This document shows, piece by piece, positions 26,745 to 38,220 of a stretch of 64,000 bases of DNA. The position numbers and the translations under genes are program-made. The DNA is from Rachycentron canadum. Lineage: Eukaryota > Chordata > Actinopteri > Carangiformes > Rachycentridae. The number at the start of each line of letters is the position of its first letter. Position 1 is the stretch's first letter. The notes under the pieces were generated by a model. The model had not been told where the DNA came from. It did no database searches and saw only the letters and a program-made list of their open reading frames with translations. The stretch spans positions 16,948,771 to 17,012,770 of the forward strand of contig CM076668.1 of assembly GCA_038496675.1 (NCBI GenBank), given 5' to 3'.

Positions 26745-29700
26745 CAACGCTCACCTCTGTTTTCTGTTTACTGTCTCTTACAGCGGTGGCATTTCACAGC
26801 CCTCCAGTCACTATCAAGAAGGAGCCACAGAGCCCAGGCTCTGACCCCAGCCAGTCCTGTAGCCACAAGCAGAGCTTCAGCTACCCCAATGGAGAGCAGT
26901 GCCTTTATGCCAGGTACATTTCCCAGTCCCTAAACATTACATTGGTGGTGTAACAAGGGGTTAGTTCAGTCCTCAAAAAAAACCCCAAAAAAACCACACA
27001 CTTATTCACTTACATGGATAAAATCTACTGAAGCCTCTTGTTCTAGAAACAGTTTCCTAGTTACTCTGGATAATCCACAAAAAATATTGCCAAACATTTT
27101 GAAAGATCTCTGTCTTCAATAGAAAGTAATTTATTTATGTTTTCTTCCCATTTACACTTCACACACAGCCCTTGGTTACTCAAGCCAAGCAAAGCAAAGG
27201 CTTGTCTCTTCCTCGTCTTAATTTTTATATGGACCAGCCATGTTTTAAGCTTTCTTAGCTCTTATTTGGAAAATTGTTCAAATTTAATTAGAGTAATGAT
27301 TCATGGGTGGATTGATTGTCTTTGCTTATTTACTGACATCCATTGTTCTTTATTTTACCGTTGTCAACAACAGCTATGCTTGTCATCTGTCATGAATAAG
27401 TCAGCATGACCAAAGCACTGATCGCATGCTATTGACCACCAACCCCCCCTCACCAAACAACTCCCATTAGCTCTGTTTGTTGTATTGACTGTAAAAAACC
27501 TTGTAAAACTAGACTAGCGCGAGCCTGCTGTGACATGTGCGTGGATGTGTGTCCTCACGAGTGTGTTCATATATGTTTAACAGTGCCTATGAGCAGAAAA
27601 GGGCTGCAGGAGGAGCCAAGAGCTCCTGCCCAGGGACCCCCATGTCTTCCATGCAGCAGCATTACTCCCCGAAACCCGCCACAGCCGGACGGCCCGATGC
27701 TGGCTACATGAACCCTGCTGCCACCTCCCAGCCACTGCCCAGCAACAGTTACACCATTAACACCAGGTGACACACACAAAAAAAAAAAAAAAAAAAAATC
27801 CTGGCAGCAGCTGTGACTGAAATTTTACCACATGGTTGATATTTTACAATAGCTATTAAAGAAACTGAGTGAGCACTGAGAGGATGGAGATCTGCTGTTG
27901 ATGACATTATGACTGTAGACACTGAGGCTCATATGGTTATATTAGTGCTAACCCTAATATAATAATAATATGATTATATAAATAATAAATGTATAATTCT
28001 GTTGTATAAATTTTCATGGACAATTTTATCTCATTATTTTAAAGGTGCATCGTCTAATATAAAAGCATTAGATCTAACCTGAGCTGCTGCATCTAATTTC
28101 TCTGCTCCAGGTATCAGGGCCCTTCAGGAGACCCCATGTGCCCACAGTTCCCCCCACCGGGGCAGGCTTTTCAGCGCATGGCATCTGCACCAGCCGGACA
28201 TAGCAGCGGTGGAGCCGGTGGTGGTGGAGGACCAGGGGGTGGAGGAGGCGGCGGGGGCGGGGGAGGAGGTGGCGGCGGTGGTGGTGGTGGTAGTGGGGGT
28301 TATCATCGGCAGCACTCTGACCCCTGCATGCCCTACCTGCAGCAGAGCTTTAAGCAAGAATACCTGGACCCATTGTATGAGCGGGCGGCTCACATGGCGG
28401 GCCCTGGGCACGGGAGTGGACACGGCCACGGATCTCACCCCCACCCACATCCACAGCCACACCCACATCCACACAGGTTCCCACCAGCCCACATGATGGT
28501 CAAGCAGGAGCCCACAGACTACACCTACGAACCTGGTGAGTGATACAAACTACTCACTGTATTTTAAAATGATGCTGGAGACTTTTGGCTTCATATCCAG
28601 TCTGGGAGGAGAATCTAGGGGATTATTTTTCACATTAGTCGATTAATTATTGAGCCTATGAAATATCAAAAAGAAAGAAAAACAGCTTTCTCAAATTTGA
28701 GGGGCTAGAACCAGCAAATGCTTGACTTTATTTAGTTGTTGAGTTTATAAAATGAATAACTATTTGACTAATTGTTTTAGTCCCAATGCAGAATATTCAA
28801 TTATCTCTCAGACTGGGGATCACAAAGTAGAAGTAATGGCAGATACTTTGGTTCATCACTTGGGAGGAATAGAGAAACATAAAGGGTGAACATCACTTCA
28901 GACTAACTTGTGGCATAAAATCAAGTTTCAGCAGAGTGAAGCAAACACAGCATGTTCCTGTAGAGAGTTTTGATTATTCATTTGTCAAGGGATATTTGAA
29001 TTGCATTCTGTCTCAGAAAAAGGCCCTATAAAGACAAACCCTCCCCAGAGAGCACAGCTAACTCAAGAACAAAATGTCCAAATGGCAAACAAACTTCTTC
29101 ACTGTATGAAGACTCCTACCCAATTCCCTCCCCGCCTCCAAAACTCCTCCTTTCAACTCTCTGACACTTTGCAAAGAAATACTTTTTTTTTTCTGCTTCA
29201 GCTACACTTCTCCCTCCTTCCTTGCTCTCAGTGAGAGAGAGACAGAGAGCGAGAGAGAGAGAGAGAGAGAGAGAGGCAGAGGAATTTCATTGAGAAAATG
29301 GAGGGCACTGGAAAGACTAGAGTCCCTGGTGGAGTGCTCCAGGGTTTCAGGTTGCACCAGCGGCTTCCTTTTTCTGCAGGCAGATGAACTCATAATGGAA
29401 AAATGAGCGTGGCCGCAGTAACCCGAACCTCTCACTGGCTGGGCTTTGGGAGTGGGTGAGGGGGAGGGAGTGGTAGAAGTGGTGGGGTGATGGGTGCGGG
29501 GTGGAGTTGGGTAGCCTGCTCAGGGGCTTTAACAACAAGCGCAACCACTGGAGAGAGAAACCAGCTCCTCTGCTTTGCTCCGAGTTTAAAACAAGACGGA
29601 GTGAGAACACTCCACATACATTCACTCACCTGTATTAGAGCTGCAGGACTGATTCCCACTGGGCCTCCATGCAAACTGGTGGATGGCCACAGGGGATGCC

Positions 29701-32700
29701 TTCCAGCACTGAAACCAGCACACTCTGCAAAATAACAACCCCAGGAAGAGCAACCAAAATTTTTTCACCCACTATGTTTTTATACGCTCACCTTTGATTT
29801 CGGGGGTGGCGGATACCACTGACAAGGAATCACACAACCTTGAGAAAGACAGAGGCAAAGTACAAAAGGATGTTTTTCTGTGGATAACTGCTGGGAGGAG
29901 GAGAAAGTTGAAATTGGTGGGGTTTCCTGTGTCTCTGATATGAGCTTTGACCAACTGCAGGAGCAGATCAGACATGAAAGATCAGAGTTTATCATTCTTC
30001 TTTTGTTGCAGAGCTCGACTGTTTCTACAAAGGCGCCACACTTTTCATGCGCGAGGCGGTGCGGGGTTACAGGGGCTGAACATTTGGATACTTTTTGTCA
30101 AACTAATGTCTGGAGAACATGAATCAATTTCACTCAATCCTCCCTTCATTATTATTACTAGACGTCCTTGAGCTGAGCTTCTAAATCCCCAGTGTGTAGA
30201 ACTGTTTGTATTCAGACGATGATGTGGGGCAAAAATAAAAACATTAATTTCTTGAAGGGATTAGTCATGGGATTCCAGGTAGTCTTTAAAAAAATATAAT
30301 GGAAAGCATGGGTATATAATGAGAAACCTTAATCTACCACCACATAAATAGAATAATTAAAATTTAATTAGTAAACCCAGGAAAAATATAGTTTCTTTCA
30401 GGCAGTTAATTAGATCATTTGTGTTTAAGACTTCATCCCTGCCAATAAATCATATGCATTTAAATGGTTTATAAAAGCGTCACTGCCAAATTGGCTCCAG
30501 CGAGTGTTGATTTATTATGTCATTCGTTTATGGTCATTTAATTGAAAGAAAAATGTGTCTCAAATTGTATGGTAGAGGGGAAATGCTAATAGAGCAAAGG
30601 GGTGTATTGAAGAAATCTGTGTCCAAAGACAACAACACTAGTGTTTTCTTTTATGACAGACAAATGCCAAAGTGCATAAGGAGGCTAAAGAAAGAGACTC
30701 CTAGAAAAATGTCATCCCATCATGTAATCACTGCTATTGTGTCGCATGAAAGACAGAAAATGGTCATGCCACTCAGTGAACAATTAACCCTGGTGCTCTA
30801 ACACCCAATCTGCCCATCACTCCCTGGTGGGGGCCCTGCCATTTCTGGCAGACGTATTATTTACAGTATGATCGAGTGCCGCTGCCCCGGAATGGAGGGT
30901 TTGATTTTCCCCACTGGCATCTTATCACGGTTGCAGCACTGCAGCTGCATTCCCCAGGAGTGAGTCACAGCCAGAGCCAGAGGCAAAGAGCTGCACCTAT
31001 CAGTTTTTATTCTCTCGCTTGTCTCATTCATAACAGTTGACAGACAAAACGGACAAACACATACAGAATAGTCAGCGGCACGCCTTTTTTTCATAAAGCA
31101 CATTCACACAAAAGGTGAGCAGAGCAGCTACAGGAAATTGAACATAATGCTCTTGGAGTGCTCACTATAACACATTAAATGTGAGTTGCAAGTGTCCCAG
31201 CCTGTACAGAATTTCGCCCGAAGGTTCATGAGGAAGGAATGAAATCTATTTCGGTGAATGCGGCTATTTGAGACAGTCAAAGATGTGCCCAGACAAAGTG
31301 CAGACACTGTATACTGTACTGCTTTTCTGGTTTGGTGAAGGTGCTTGTTCATGGCCTAAAAATACCGCCAGAGACAAGAGAAGAGATATGATAAATGCAG
31401 CATTTGTCCTTGCAATGCTCAGGATAATCGCACAAAATGTCTGTACAGTAAACCTCAGAGAGCAACAAGCCTGGGTTTTCAAACCTCAATTCAAACTTGG
31501 AGTGATTATTATTTAATCATTAATCCCTTTAACTGATGGTTCTCAAAACACAGTTTTGGTCAGAAAAAGGTGAAAAATCTGATTTTGTATCTGCCTGTGT
31601 TTCTGTCACAGATGTGCCTGGATGCCCCTCAATGTACCACCACAGTGAGGGCTACCCAAACCCCCAGCACAGCAATGAAGGTAATCATAAATTTCTATTC
31701 TATTCTATTCTATAATAGAATATATTTATATTTCTAGACTTTGTTGCCCCTGTAGAAGCCTTTGTCAAATTCTGTCAGTATTGTACGGTCACATTTGTCC
31801 AATCTCCTCCTCTTCATCCCTTTGTCTGCTTTGAGCCCTCATTGGTTAGAGCTCTGTGGTCATTGGCTAACCGGCGTAGAGTGTTCGTGTTTCCATTGGC
31901 TAACCAGCGGTGTGCCTATGTTTCCATTGGCAGAGGCTCTGGGCTCACCCCTGCCTCAAGAATCCCTGAATAAACATAACTCCTGGAAAAAACACTTATT
32001 CCCCCAGCGAAAAAGGAAAACAATCCTTCCTCTTGCCTCCCATTGTTTGTCTCACCATTTTGGGTGATTCAAATTCCCATTTGCCATTTGTGCTCAGAAC
32101 ATAGGTGCTTTAGAAAGACTCTGAAAGGCCTGATAGATGTTACAAAAAAGTTAATTGGCCCTAAAACTGGGAGAAAAGATCCAAGACCCTTTAAATGTTT
32201 CCACTATGAAATCCTTCCCCTGTTAGTGAAGTGCGCTGGTTCAGTTTTGTAAAAGAAGAGTACACACTTATTGGCTTAACATTATTCATGCGTGAATAGG
32301 TCCTTGTATTTTGTTGGGGTTGGTATTCAAAGCTTGGCACAGATCCAAAATGAACAACGTAATTGTACTCGGATCAAGGCCCCTTGAAACCTAAGCACAA
32401 TTCTCCCCTTGTCTTCCAGGCTATCTGTTCGAGAATGACTCTCGTGTGGTTCCAGAGAAGTTCGAAGGTAGGCCTGACGTGCCCATAAATCCCTCTAAAC
32501 TCACACACACAGTTTCATTCACACGCCACAGTCTACTCTGGTGAGGTTTTAGTGGGATGACAGCGATATAGGAGAGGAACACTAGCCGTACAGTCACCCA
32601 CTCCAATCTCTATACCTGACGGTCATCTTATATAGATGCAGAGATCCTTGTGTAAGAGGTACATGGGTCTTTGTGTACTCAGAAACTTAGTTAGTGGGTT

Positions 32701-35700
32701 TGGTTTCTCCGTGCACACAATGTAGGGCTCCCCTGTCACAGTGAGAACATAGACATACAGTCTCCTATGGTGTTGTTGGTGATTGACACTAAAGGAGATT
32801 GAGTGGAGAGCCCAGAGGGTGTCAGCGCTGGTTGAACCAGTGAAGTGTACAAGTTCTCTGAGATACAACAGCAGTAACTTAGCACAGCCTCTCATGTTCC
32901 CACACTTGTGTACAACATATCCAATAACCAGTAAACAACCGAGAACCAAACACGAATCAGTGTCTTTTTACATCCATTTAGCTTCACACAGCCGTCTTTC
33001 CCATCCACTTTTAATGCTGTTTGTTTCATCTCTCGGTCCTCTGCCTTTCTGTTTCTGTCTTCACTCAACACACTGCTGCCTTTTTAGTGATAAGCCGATG
33101 TTAGTAAGCAGCTCATTCAGTTTACGTCAGTTTGCAAACATGAAACATCAGATTAGATGACCTGCTGATGCACTAGCCCCTCTAGAATTCAGATGCTTTG
33201 CAGCTGTTACAAGTCAACTTTTGTTATTTTAACATGTAACGTAAGAACCATTGTAGATCTTAATTCAATGATTGAAGCTTAATGGTCTGATGTAGATGAA
33301 TTTGCTGAAAACGTATCTAATATCTTATAAACTTGGCTAAATCACAGTGCTACAAAGCTACAAAGCCATTTGAGTCACATCAGTTCAGTAACAGTCACTC
33401 TTTGATGCAAAGAAAGCATTTTGATGTGTATGACTATAGGCCATGAATGTGCTGACCCCCAGTCTATTTTCTCCTGGTCCCAGGTGAGGTCAAGCAGGAG
33501 GGGGGTGGCGTTTTTCGTGAGGGCACACCTTACCAGCGCCGTGGCTCTTTGCAGCTCTGGCAGTTCCTGGTGGCCCTGCTGGACGACCCGGGCAATGCCC
33601 ACTTCATCGCCTGGACCGGCCGCGGCATGGAGTTCAAACTCATTGAACCTGAAGAGGTATGTCTGAACCCACCGTGTCTTTCATCAAAGACTTTTGTTCA
33701 TTATTCTGACACAACCTTAACTGGAAAAACAGCTGTTGTGGACTGGTGTCATACAGAAATTCACTGATTAAAGCAGACTACTTTAAAGAGGTGAATAGGT
33801 GCAGTATCCCTGTTTAGAGCAGATCATTTGCTGTATCTTAACTAATGAGTAATAAACAGAGATAAACACAGAAACACCATAATATTTTTTAAAGACATTT
33901 TGAGGCTTGAATTTGGTTTCACAGCTAACAGCTCACATTCTGATGTTCACTGAAGCCAGCAATTCCAGTGTGAAAGGCTGAGACTCCTGTTAAGAAAATG
34001 CAGTCACTGTCGTTTATTGAAACTTTTTTTTTTTTTTTTTTAAACCACTATGGCTGTTGGTTAGATATTAAGGTCAAAACAAATGAATTTGGATTTTGAC
34101 AGAGAAGCTGGGATCTTACAGCCATTCATTTTGTAATAGCACCACTTTACATCATGATCATGGCTGCTTGGTGTGAACCCAAAATAGCTTTCTTGCTCTG
34201 TATTGTTGCATTGAATGATATCCTCTCTGGGCCATATATTATTTCTCATTTTTTATGTAAGGGCTAAATGGACATACCATTTAAAATGCACCAATATTAC
34301 CTTTGGTCTATATTACTGTAAGGGGCTTATCAAGGGATAGTGGAGAAGTGTTGATAGAGATCATTACGCTAATATAAATCTGATAAGGCCAGCAGAGGAG
34401 TTATTCTCGGAATGGATTCATGTTAGCAGGGTTTTAAGGCGCTACCTAGATTAGAGCGATTAGAAGTGAGATTTGGCCACTTTCCTCGTAGCTCTATTCT
34501 CTGATCCATCTTCCATTAGTTCCCCATTCATTATTCAACACATGAAACGCTGGATTGATAAATGAAGGACAAGCGCTATCACAGAATCACCCAATACCCC
34601 GATTCTCTCTCACCTCCTCACATTTCTGTAGTCGAGACATTTTTGCTATGTTTAAGTCTGCAATTTGATTGGGACTATCAGACAGGGTCCATTTAGGTGG
34701 GTCCTAATACTGAGAGGGCAACACTGTGTTTTCCATTATCTTTTTACTGTACATTAATAATGAATGGGGGTAAGAGTTTTACAAGAGCAATTAGGGTTGA
34801 GAGCACACTCAGAGATCAAACAGGGCTGCTGGCTGGATGGCCACTGTGGGATACAACCTGTCTCCTCATGAGTCATGAATCCCCCCTCCCCCAGCTTTAC
34901 ACTTTCTTCCAGTGTCTGAGATGTTTGTCAACATGAAGCGCGTTCATTGAGATTCATTGAGATGCTAATTTCCTATCCGAGTTAGTGGTCCCTCGTCAGC
35001 TGAGAGTTCAGTTCTGTGCTTCATGGTCTGCCTCTGACAACCAGCCATGACTCTTATTTCACTGCGAACACTGTGGGACTCTGGTTGCATTCAAGTGGTA
35101 ATGGGTTACATAAAAAGGAAGTGAATCCACATGTGAGGACTCGCCCTGGTCTTGGCATGTTGACGCTGTTGTGTTGAAGAGCAGCGAGGACTTTGACTTG
35201 TCACCGAGGACCCCTAGTGGTCACATCTTGAAATTAGAAACAACTGCGTCTGATAATGATTTTGGGAATATGGACCTCAGGATATAAAAAAAAAAAAAAA
35301 AAGCGCTGACGCAAACAATTCTCCACTGTTGACGTGTCATTTGAATAAAGGCTTTATTTTCAAAAGTATAGAAATGACCACTCATGTTTAAATGAACCTC
35401 AATAGAGCTGTACTATGCCATAAGTGTAACCACAATCATTTCCTTTTCTGCTGTCTCCTCCCCTCCTCGGCCTCTTCTTTCTCCCTCTCCTCAGGTTGCC
35501 AGGCTGTGGGGTATGCAGAAGAACCGTCCAGCCATGAACTATGACAAGCTCAGTCGCTCTCTGCGCTATTACTACGAGAAGGGAATCATGCAGAAGGTAC
35601 AAAACACTCAGATTTTTAAGTTGTCCATGGTTTGACAATGGCCACAAAACTTTGTTTTCTTAAGTTTCCTTCCATATCATGGCCACATATGTGTGTGTGT

Positions 35701-35703
35701 GTA

Positions 35704-35756
<53 letters not shown>

Positions 35757-37006
35757 ATGTTAATGGTTAACATCAGTTAAAATAATTACAAAAACTACTA
35801 GGTTGGTCAATTGTGAAAAATCCTCTGGGTCTTTTACTAGGCCATCAAGTCTGCAGTTCTAAATGTTAGAAAGTCATGCATAAAAGGTTTTTACAACAAC
35901 CAATCAAGTCTGCAGTTGTAAACAAGCTGCGAATAAATGGACTGTGATCCAGATGCTCTGCACAACTTTTCCAGAGATTAAGTGGTTGAATGGTTCACTA
36001 GGGGGGTCTTGACTTCAAGGATTAGCCAAAAACTCAAATGCAAATTATGTTGGAGGAGGATAAACACGAGTCAGAGACACTTTTCCCACTGCCTGGCCAC
36101 CCAAAAAATCCTTATTAATGGTTCATAACTGATAGAAATGGTTCATTAAAGACAATGATTCCAATTTCTAATCTCTTTATGAAGTAGAAAGTGGACCTGT
36201 TCTAGTTACCCTACTATGAAACATATGGAATGCAACAATATGAAGGTAAACTTAACTACATAGATTTAATGAGAGCAAAAGTTTAAAATACTAACTTTTA
36301 GAAAAAAGGACACATATATAGAGATTTAACTTCTACTTTTTTTCCATCTCTTGGGCATCAAACTATGACCTTCATCTCATTTTGTATCATTAAAACGGCA
36401 ACCTGCTGCTATATTCAACGTTAAGATACGATAGAAAAATGTGTCTAGCATGAAATGAATAAAGCGAAGGAGTTTCAGTGGCCATACTTGCATATTTGGT
36501 TTAAAGGTGTGTGGTATGCGAGTCAAATAAAATGCTGATTAATCTCACGAAATCACCATCAATCGCAGCTTTTGTCTGATGATAACTGGGTCACTGCACT
36601 TGTGACGCAGCTCTGATCCTCCACTGGATATCTAAATATAGACAGTAAGAGATGTGTTGTGCACCTCTGTAACTCAAAGTCTGCACACCTGAAAATAAGA
36701 GATGAGGGTTTTGTTTTTTTTTTACATGCATTCCTATATGACTCAAGCCATCCCCTCTCTCTCTCTCTCTCTCTCCAGGTGGCAGGGGAGCGCTATGTTT
36801 ACAAGTTTGTTTGTGAGCCCGAGGCCCTCATCTCCCTGGCCTTCCCCGACAATCAGCGGCCCAGCCTGAAGGCCGAGTTCGAGCGCTACGTCAACGAGGA
36901 GGACACAGTGCCCCTGTCCCACCTGGACGAGGGTGTGCCCTACACCACAGAACAAGCCCCCCAAAACATGGGCCCCCAGCCCTACTCCAAAGGCTACATG
37001 TACTAA
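7080..37006 (+). CDS. etv4: ETS translocation variant 4 (PEA3-type ETS factor)
   Basis: Twelve coding exons: 7080-7136, 7844-7934, 8146-8193, 12984-13037, 26784-26913, 27584-27766, 28111-28535, 31612-31680, 32420-32467, 33484-33656, 35495-35596, 36779-37006. All introns are GT-AG and phases agree, giving 535 residues. The start gives MDYKMDGYLDQQVPYTLAN, typical of fish PEA3 proteins. The acidic activation region (about 48-84) has DLFQDLSQLQETWL and the VPDSDEQFVPDF blocks known as COP1-binding degrons. Possible SUMO sites of IKKE, FKQE and VKQE type precede the DNA-binding domain. The ETS domain (about 389-472) has the recognition-helix arginines R447 and R450, and the C-terminus keeps EEDTVPLSHLDE. 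The protein is longer than human ETV4 (484) because of a Gly19 run (230-248) and a His/Pro-rich stretch (about 282-309). ETV1 and ETV5 are the alternatives; the adjacent dhx8 supports etv4. It is a nuclear activator acting downstream of FGF/ERK. Confidence 0.96.
7240..7357. repeat. (CT)13, poly(T) and GTGC repeats in etv4 intron 1
   Basis: A CT microsatellite at 7240-7266 is followed by T-runs and a (GT)/(GTGC) stretch at 7322-7357, just downstream of the first coding exon. Mixed poly(T)/poly(A) at 7168-7195 precedes it. Confidence 0.85.
7390..7570. promoter_or_regulatory. CpG-rich segment in etv4 intron 1
   Basis: This segment is GC-rich with many CpG dinucleotides (for example GCGTCGCGGCTGCTGCGCTC and CGGCGGACGAGCGCGAAGCC), in contrast to the AT-rich surroundings. 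It looks like the downstream part of the etv4 CpG island, or an internal promoter/enhancer. No coding potential was recognised. Confidence 0.45.
8194..12983. other. etv4 intron 3 (4.8 kb), no gene seen
   Basis: The intron lies between coding exons 3 and 4. It contains long poly(A) (8450-8475) and poly(T) (10424-10444) runs and a CT microsatellite (11203-11225). The stretch 9790-10160 looks like an old interspersed repeat but I cannot name its family. No exon-like frame with splice signals was found. Confidence 0.6.
14839..14881. repeat. (GT)n microsatellite
   Basis: An almost pure GT dinucleotide repeat with one GC interruption, in etv4 intron 4. Confidence 0.9.
15341..15398. repeat. (CT)n / CCCT microsatellite
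   Basis: A CT-rich tract with CCCT interruptions in etv4 intron 4. Further CT tracts follow at 15597-15620 and 16382-16440, making 15.3-16.5 kb strongly polypyrimidine on the + strand. Confidence 0.85.
16721..16751. repeat. (CA)n microsatellite
   Basis: A pure CA repeat of about 15 units in etv4 intron 4. Confidence 0.9.
18754..18794. repeat. (AGAAG)n pentanucleotide repeat
   Basis: About eight near-perfect tandem copies of AGAAG, purine-only on the + strand, in etv4 intron 4. Confidence 0.9.
19740..20280 (+). mobile_element. Tc1/mariner-type transposase fossil
   Basis: Broken + strand frames resemble the second half of a fish Tc1-like transposase. RKSRLQFAENIHEK is near 19780, VKHAGSVMTWALC near 19948-19986 (compare the family block 'VKHGGGSVM.WGC'), and WPSQSPNLSPTELHF near 20155-20199 (compare 'WPSQSPDLNPIEH', which includes the last catalytic-domain region). 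The pieces lie in the right order but in different frames, with stops and deletions, so the copy is long dead. Terminal inverted repeats were not identified. It lies inside etv4 intron 4. Confidence 0.75.
20826..20869. repeat. (CT)n microsatellite
   Basis: An uninterrupted CT repeat of about 21 units in etv4 intron 4. Confidence 0.9.
23935..24150. repeat. Interspersed repeat-like sequence
   Basis: The sequence GGAATCCTGATGACTTTGGT followed by GATCCCTTGACTTTTCATCT and GTGCCACCAACAGGTCAAAG matches a non-coding repeat I recognise as common in spiny-rayed fish genomes. A second partial unit (AGTGATCCCCTGACTTTACT) follows at about 24133. No coding potential is visible and the family name is uncertain. 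Confidence 0.45.
24433..24481. repeat. (CA)n microsatellite
   Basis: A pure CA repeat of about 24 units in etv4 intron 4. Confidence 0.95.
25190..25330. repeat. Fish interspersed repeat, ATTGATTAAACG family
   Basis: TTTATTGATTAAACGGTTAG followed by TAGTTGAATATTAATTGGTA resembles the 'attgattaatcgattag' ends of a very abundant non-autonomous fish repeat. Related copies are at 28620-28790 and 38465-38735. It is highly diverged. Confidence 0.45.
28235..28291 (+). repeat. etv4: Poly-glycine coding repeat in etv4
   Basis: Nineteen consecutive glycine codons (GGA/GGC/GGG/GGT mixed) encode residues 230-248 in coding exon 7, inside a longer Gly-rich stretch (28208-28300). Mixed codons suggest an old, partly stabilised GGN expansion rather than a fresh pure triplet expansion. 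Confidence 0.95.
28536..31611. other. etv4 intron 7 (3.1 kb), no gene seen
   Basis: Apart from the interspersed repeat at 28620-28790 and a GA microsatellite at 29233-29275, I see only unique non-coding sequence. Confidence 0.6.
28620..28790. repeat. Fish interspersed repeat, ATTAATCGATTAA family
   Basis: The stretch has CACATTAGTCGATTAATTAT, then TTTGAGGGGCTAGAACCAGC, then ACTATTTGACTAATTGTTTT AG. This is the order of blocks in a common fish repeat whose ends are rich in ATTAATCGA and whose middle reads 'ttgagaagctggaaccag'. It lies in etv4 intron 7. Confidence 0.55.
31841..31930. promoter_or_regulatory. Cluster of four CCAAT boxes (inverted) in etv4 intron 8
   Basis: ATTGG pentamers lie at 31841, 31862, 31895 and 31926, all in the same orientation. 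The middle two share CATTGGCTAACC[G/A]GCG, which suggests a local duplication. Spacings are 21, 33 and 31 bases. NF-Y-bound promoters often have CCAAT boxes 31-35 bases apart. Function as an internal promoter or enhancer is inferred. Confidence 0.4.
35708..35753. repeat. (TA)n microsatellite
   Basis: A TA repeat of about 21 units in etv4 intron 11, preceded by a short (GT)n. Confidence 0.95.
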
Positions 37007-37263
37007 AGCCAGCCCCACCCTCTCCACTTTCTCCCCGCCTTCAGAAATCTTCCTGTTGTACCAACCCATCATCATACACACCCTGAAACCCCATGCACCT
37101 CTTGCACATGCCTACCCCATTCACTTGTATATAAGGCTATGGTGTTTTTGTTTTAAATTAATCTCATTAGGGATTTTTTTTGTTTTGTTTTTAAGAGCTG
37201 CATTCCTCTCACATCTGAGGCCTATTCAATCCATAAACATGACTGTGGTTGAAGAGATTGCTT

Positions 37264-37269
37264 AATAAA
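37264..37269 (+). terminator. etv4: etv4 polyadenylation signal AATAAA
   Basis: A canonical AATAAA lies 258 bases after the etv4 stop codon, in an AT-rich 3' UTR, and is followed within about 35 bases by a T/G-rich stretch (CTTTTCTGTGTTTTTGTTAT). Another AATAAA at about 37514 could be an alternative site. Confidence 0.65.
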
Positions 37270-37427
37270 TACCCATAATAATACCCAAACTGAAGTCCAG
37301 ACTGTTCTTTTCTGTGTTTTTGTTATGAGCCACATGTGGGTATTTCACCTTTTTATGAGCAAGGAGGATTATAGTGGGCTGAAACCATTTTGTAATAATT
37401 ATGATCCAACCGTTCAGGCTGTTTAAA

Positions 37428-37760
37428 AGGAATTATAGCCCATTTTAGGAAACATGCTTAATTGCGTTCTTACCTGGAGTCAGATGAGAAGATTGACACC
37501 CCTTATATCTGTACAATAAATATTAAACTATCGCCAGCAGCTGGTTAAGTTTAACTTAATATAAAGATGGAAATGGGTATACAGTTAGCCTAGCTCACGT
37601 TTACACTGGTGCTCATACAGCGTGAACTACAACATGTTGTACGAGCTTGTAGGGACATTTAAAGGCTAGCTGTGTAACCCATTTCCAGTCATTGTGCTAA
37701 GATAAACTAACTAGCTACTAGCAGTATTTCAAAGTTCCCACTATTCCTTTAACTGAAACA
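37428..37760 (+). mobile_element. MITE-like fish repeat, copy 1
   Basis: Starts TTTTAGGAAACATGCTTAAT, continues with AGTCAGATGAGAAGATTGAC, CAGCAGCTGGTTAAGTTTAA and TATAAAGATGGAAATGGGTA. These blocks occur in the same order in a common non-coding fish element and again in the copy at 60170-60715. It lies between the 3' ends of etv4 and dhx8 copy A and leaves only a short gap to each. Confidence 0.55.
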
Positions 37761-38220
37761 TCAAATGGTCTTAACACCTTAAATGTCAATTGAATAAATA
37801 TTTCATGTTTGCCAATGTTCACATTCACAAGATGGCCAATTAAGACGCAGCAGCAGATAAGTGTATTCAGTGTTTATCTGCAATGACGAAAAACCAATGT
37901 CAATGATTGCATTGATTATTGCAAATCTAAATTGTCTATAGGTTATGGATTTTCATAGAAAATAAAGTATAGGAAATATTTACCAGCTCAAATGTAATCA
38001 ATACCTAATGATTGAAGTGACATAGCTATCAAGGCTAAGTAAATAATTACTTTTGAGTATAGAAACAATCCTCTTCCATAAGACAATTCTTTAAGGTTTA
38101 AATAACATTTGGCTGACTGTTTAGTTTTCACAGAGCAAACAAACCAAAGTGTCTTTTCCAGCCATTAACTGGCTCCATGTGCTCTACACTATGTCCACCT
38201 GGTATAAGCTTGACGCGTCC

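Larger units (their letters stand above)
13038..26783. other. etv4 intron 4 (13.7 kb), large non-coding intron
   Basis: This is by far the largest etv4 intron and carries no recognisable exon. It holds many simple repeats: GT at 13675-13712, 14839-14881 and 17408-17442; CT at 15341-15398 and 15597-15620; CA at 16721-16751 and 24433-24481; CT at 20826-20869; AGAAG at 18754-18794. It also holds a Tc1-type fossil and copies of a TTTGTGAATGG motif. Long first introns of developmental transcription factors often host enhancers; that role is inferred. Confidence 0.6.

Noticed and set aside
28209..28496. Alternative + strand frame over the Gly-rich exon of etv4
   Set aside because: It is a shifted-frame shadow of the GGN repeat (VVVEE...). 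The phase of both flanking introns supports only the glycine frame.
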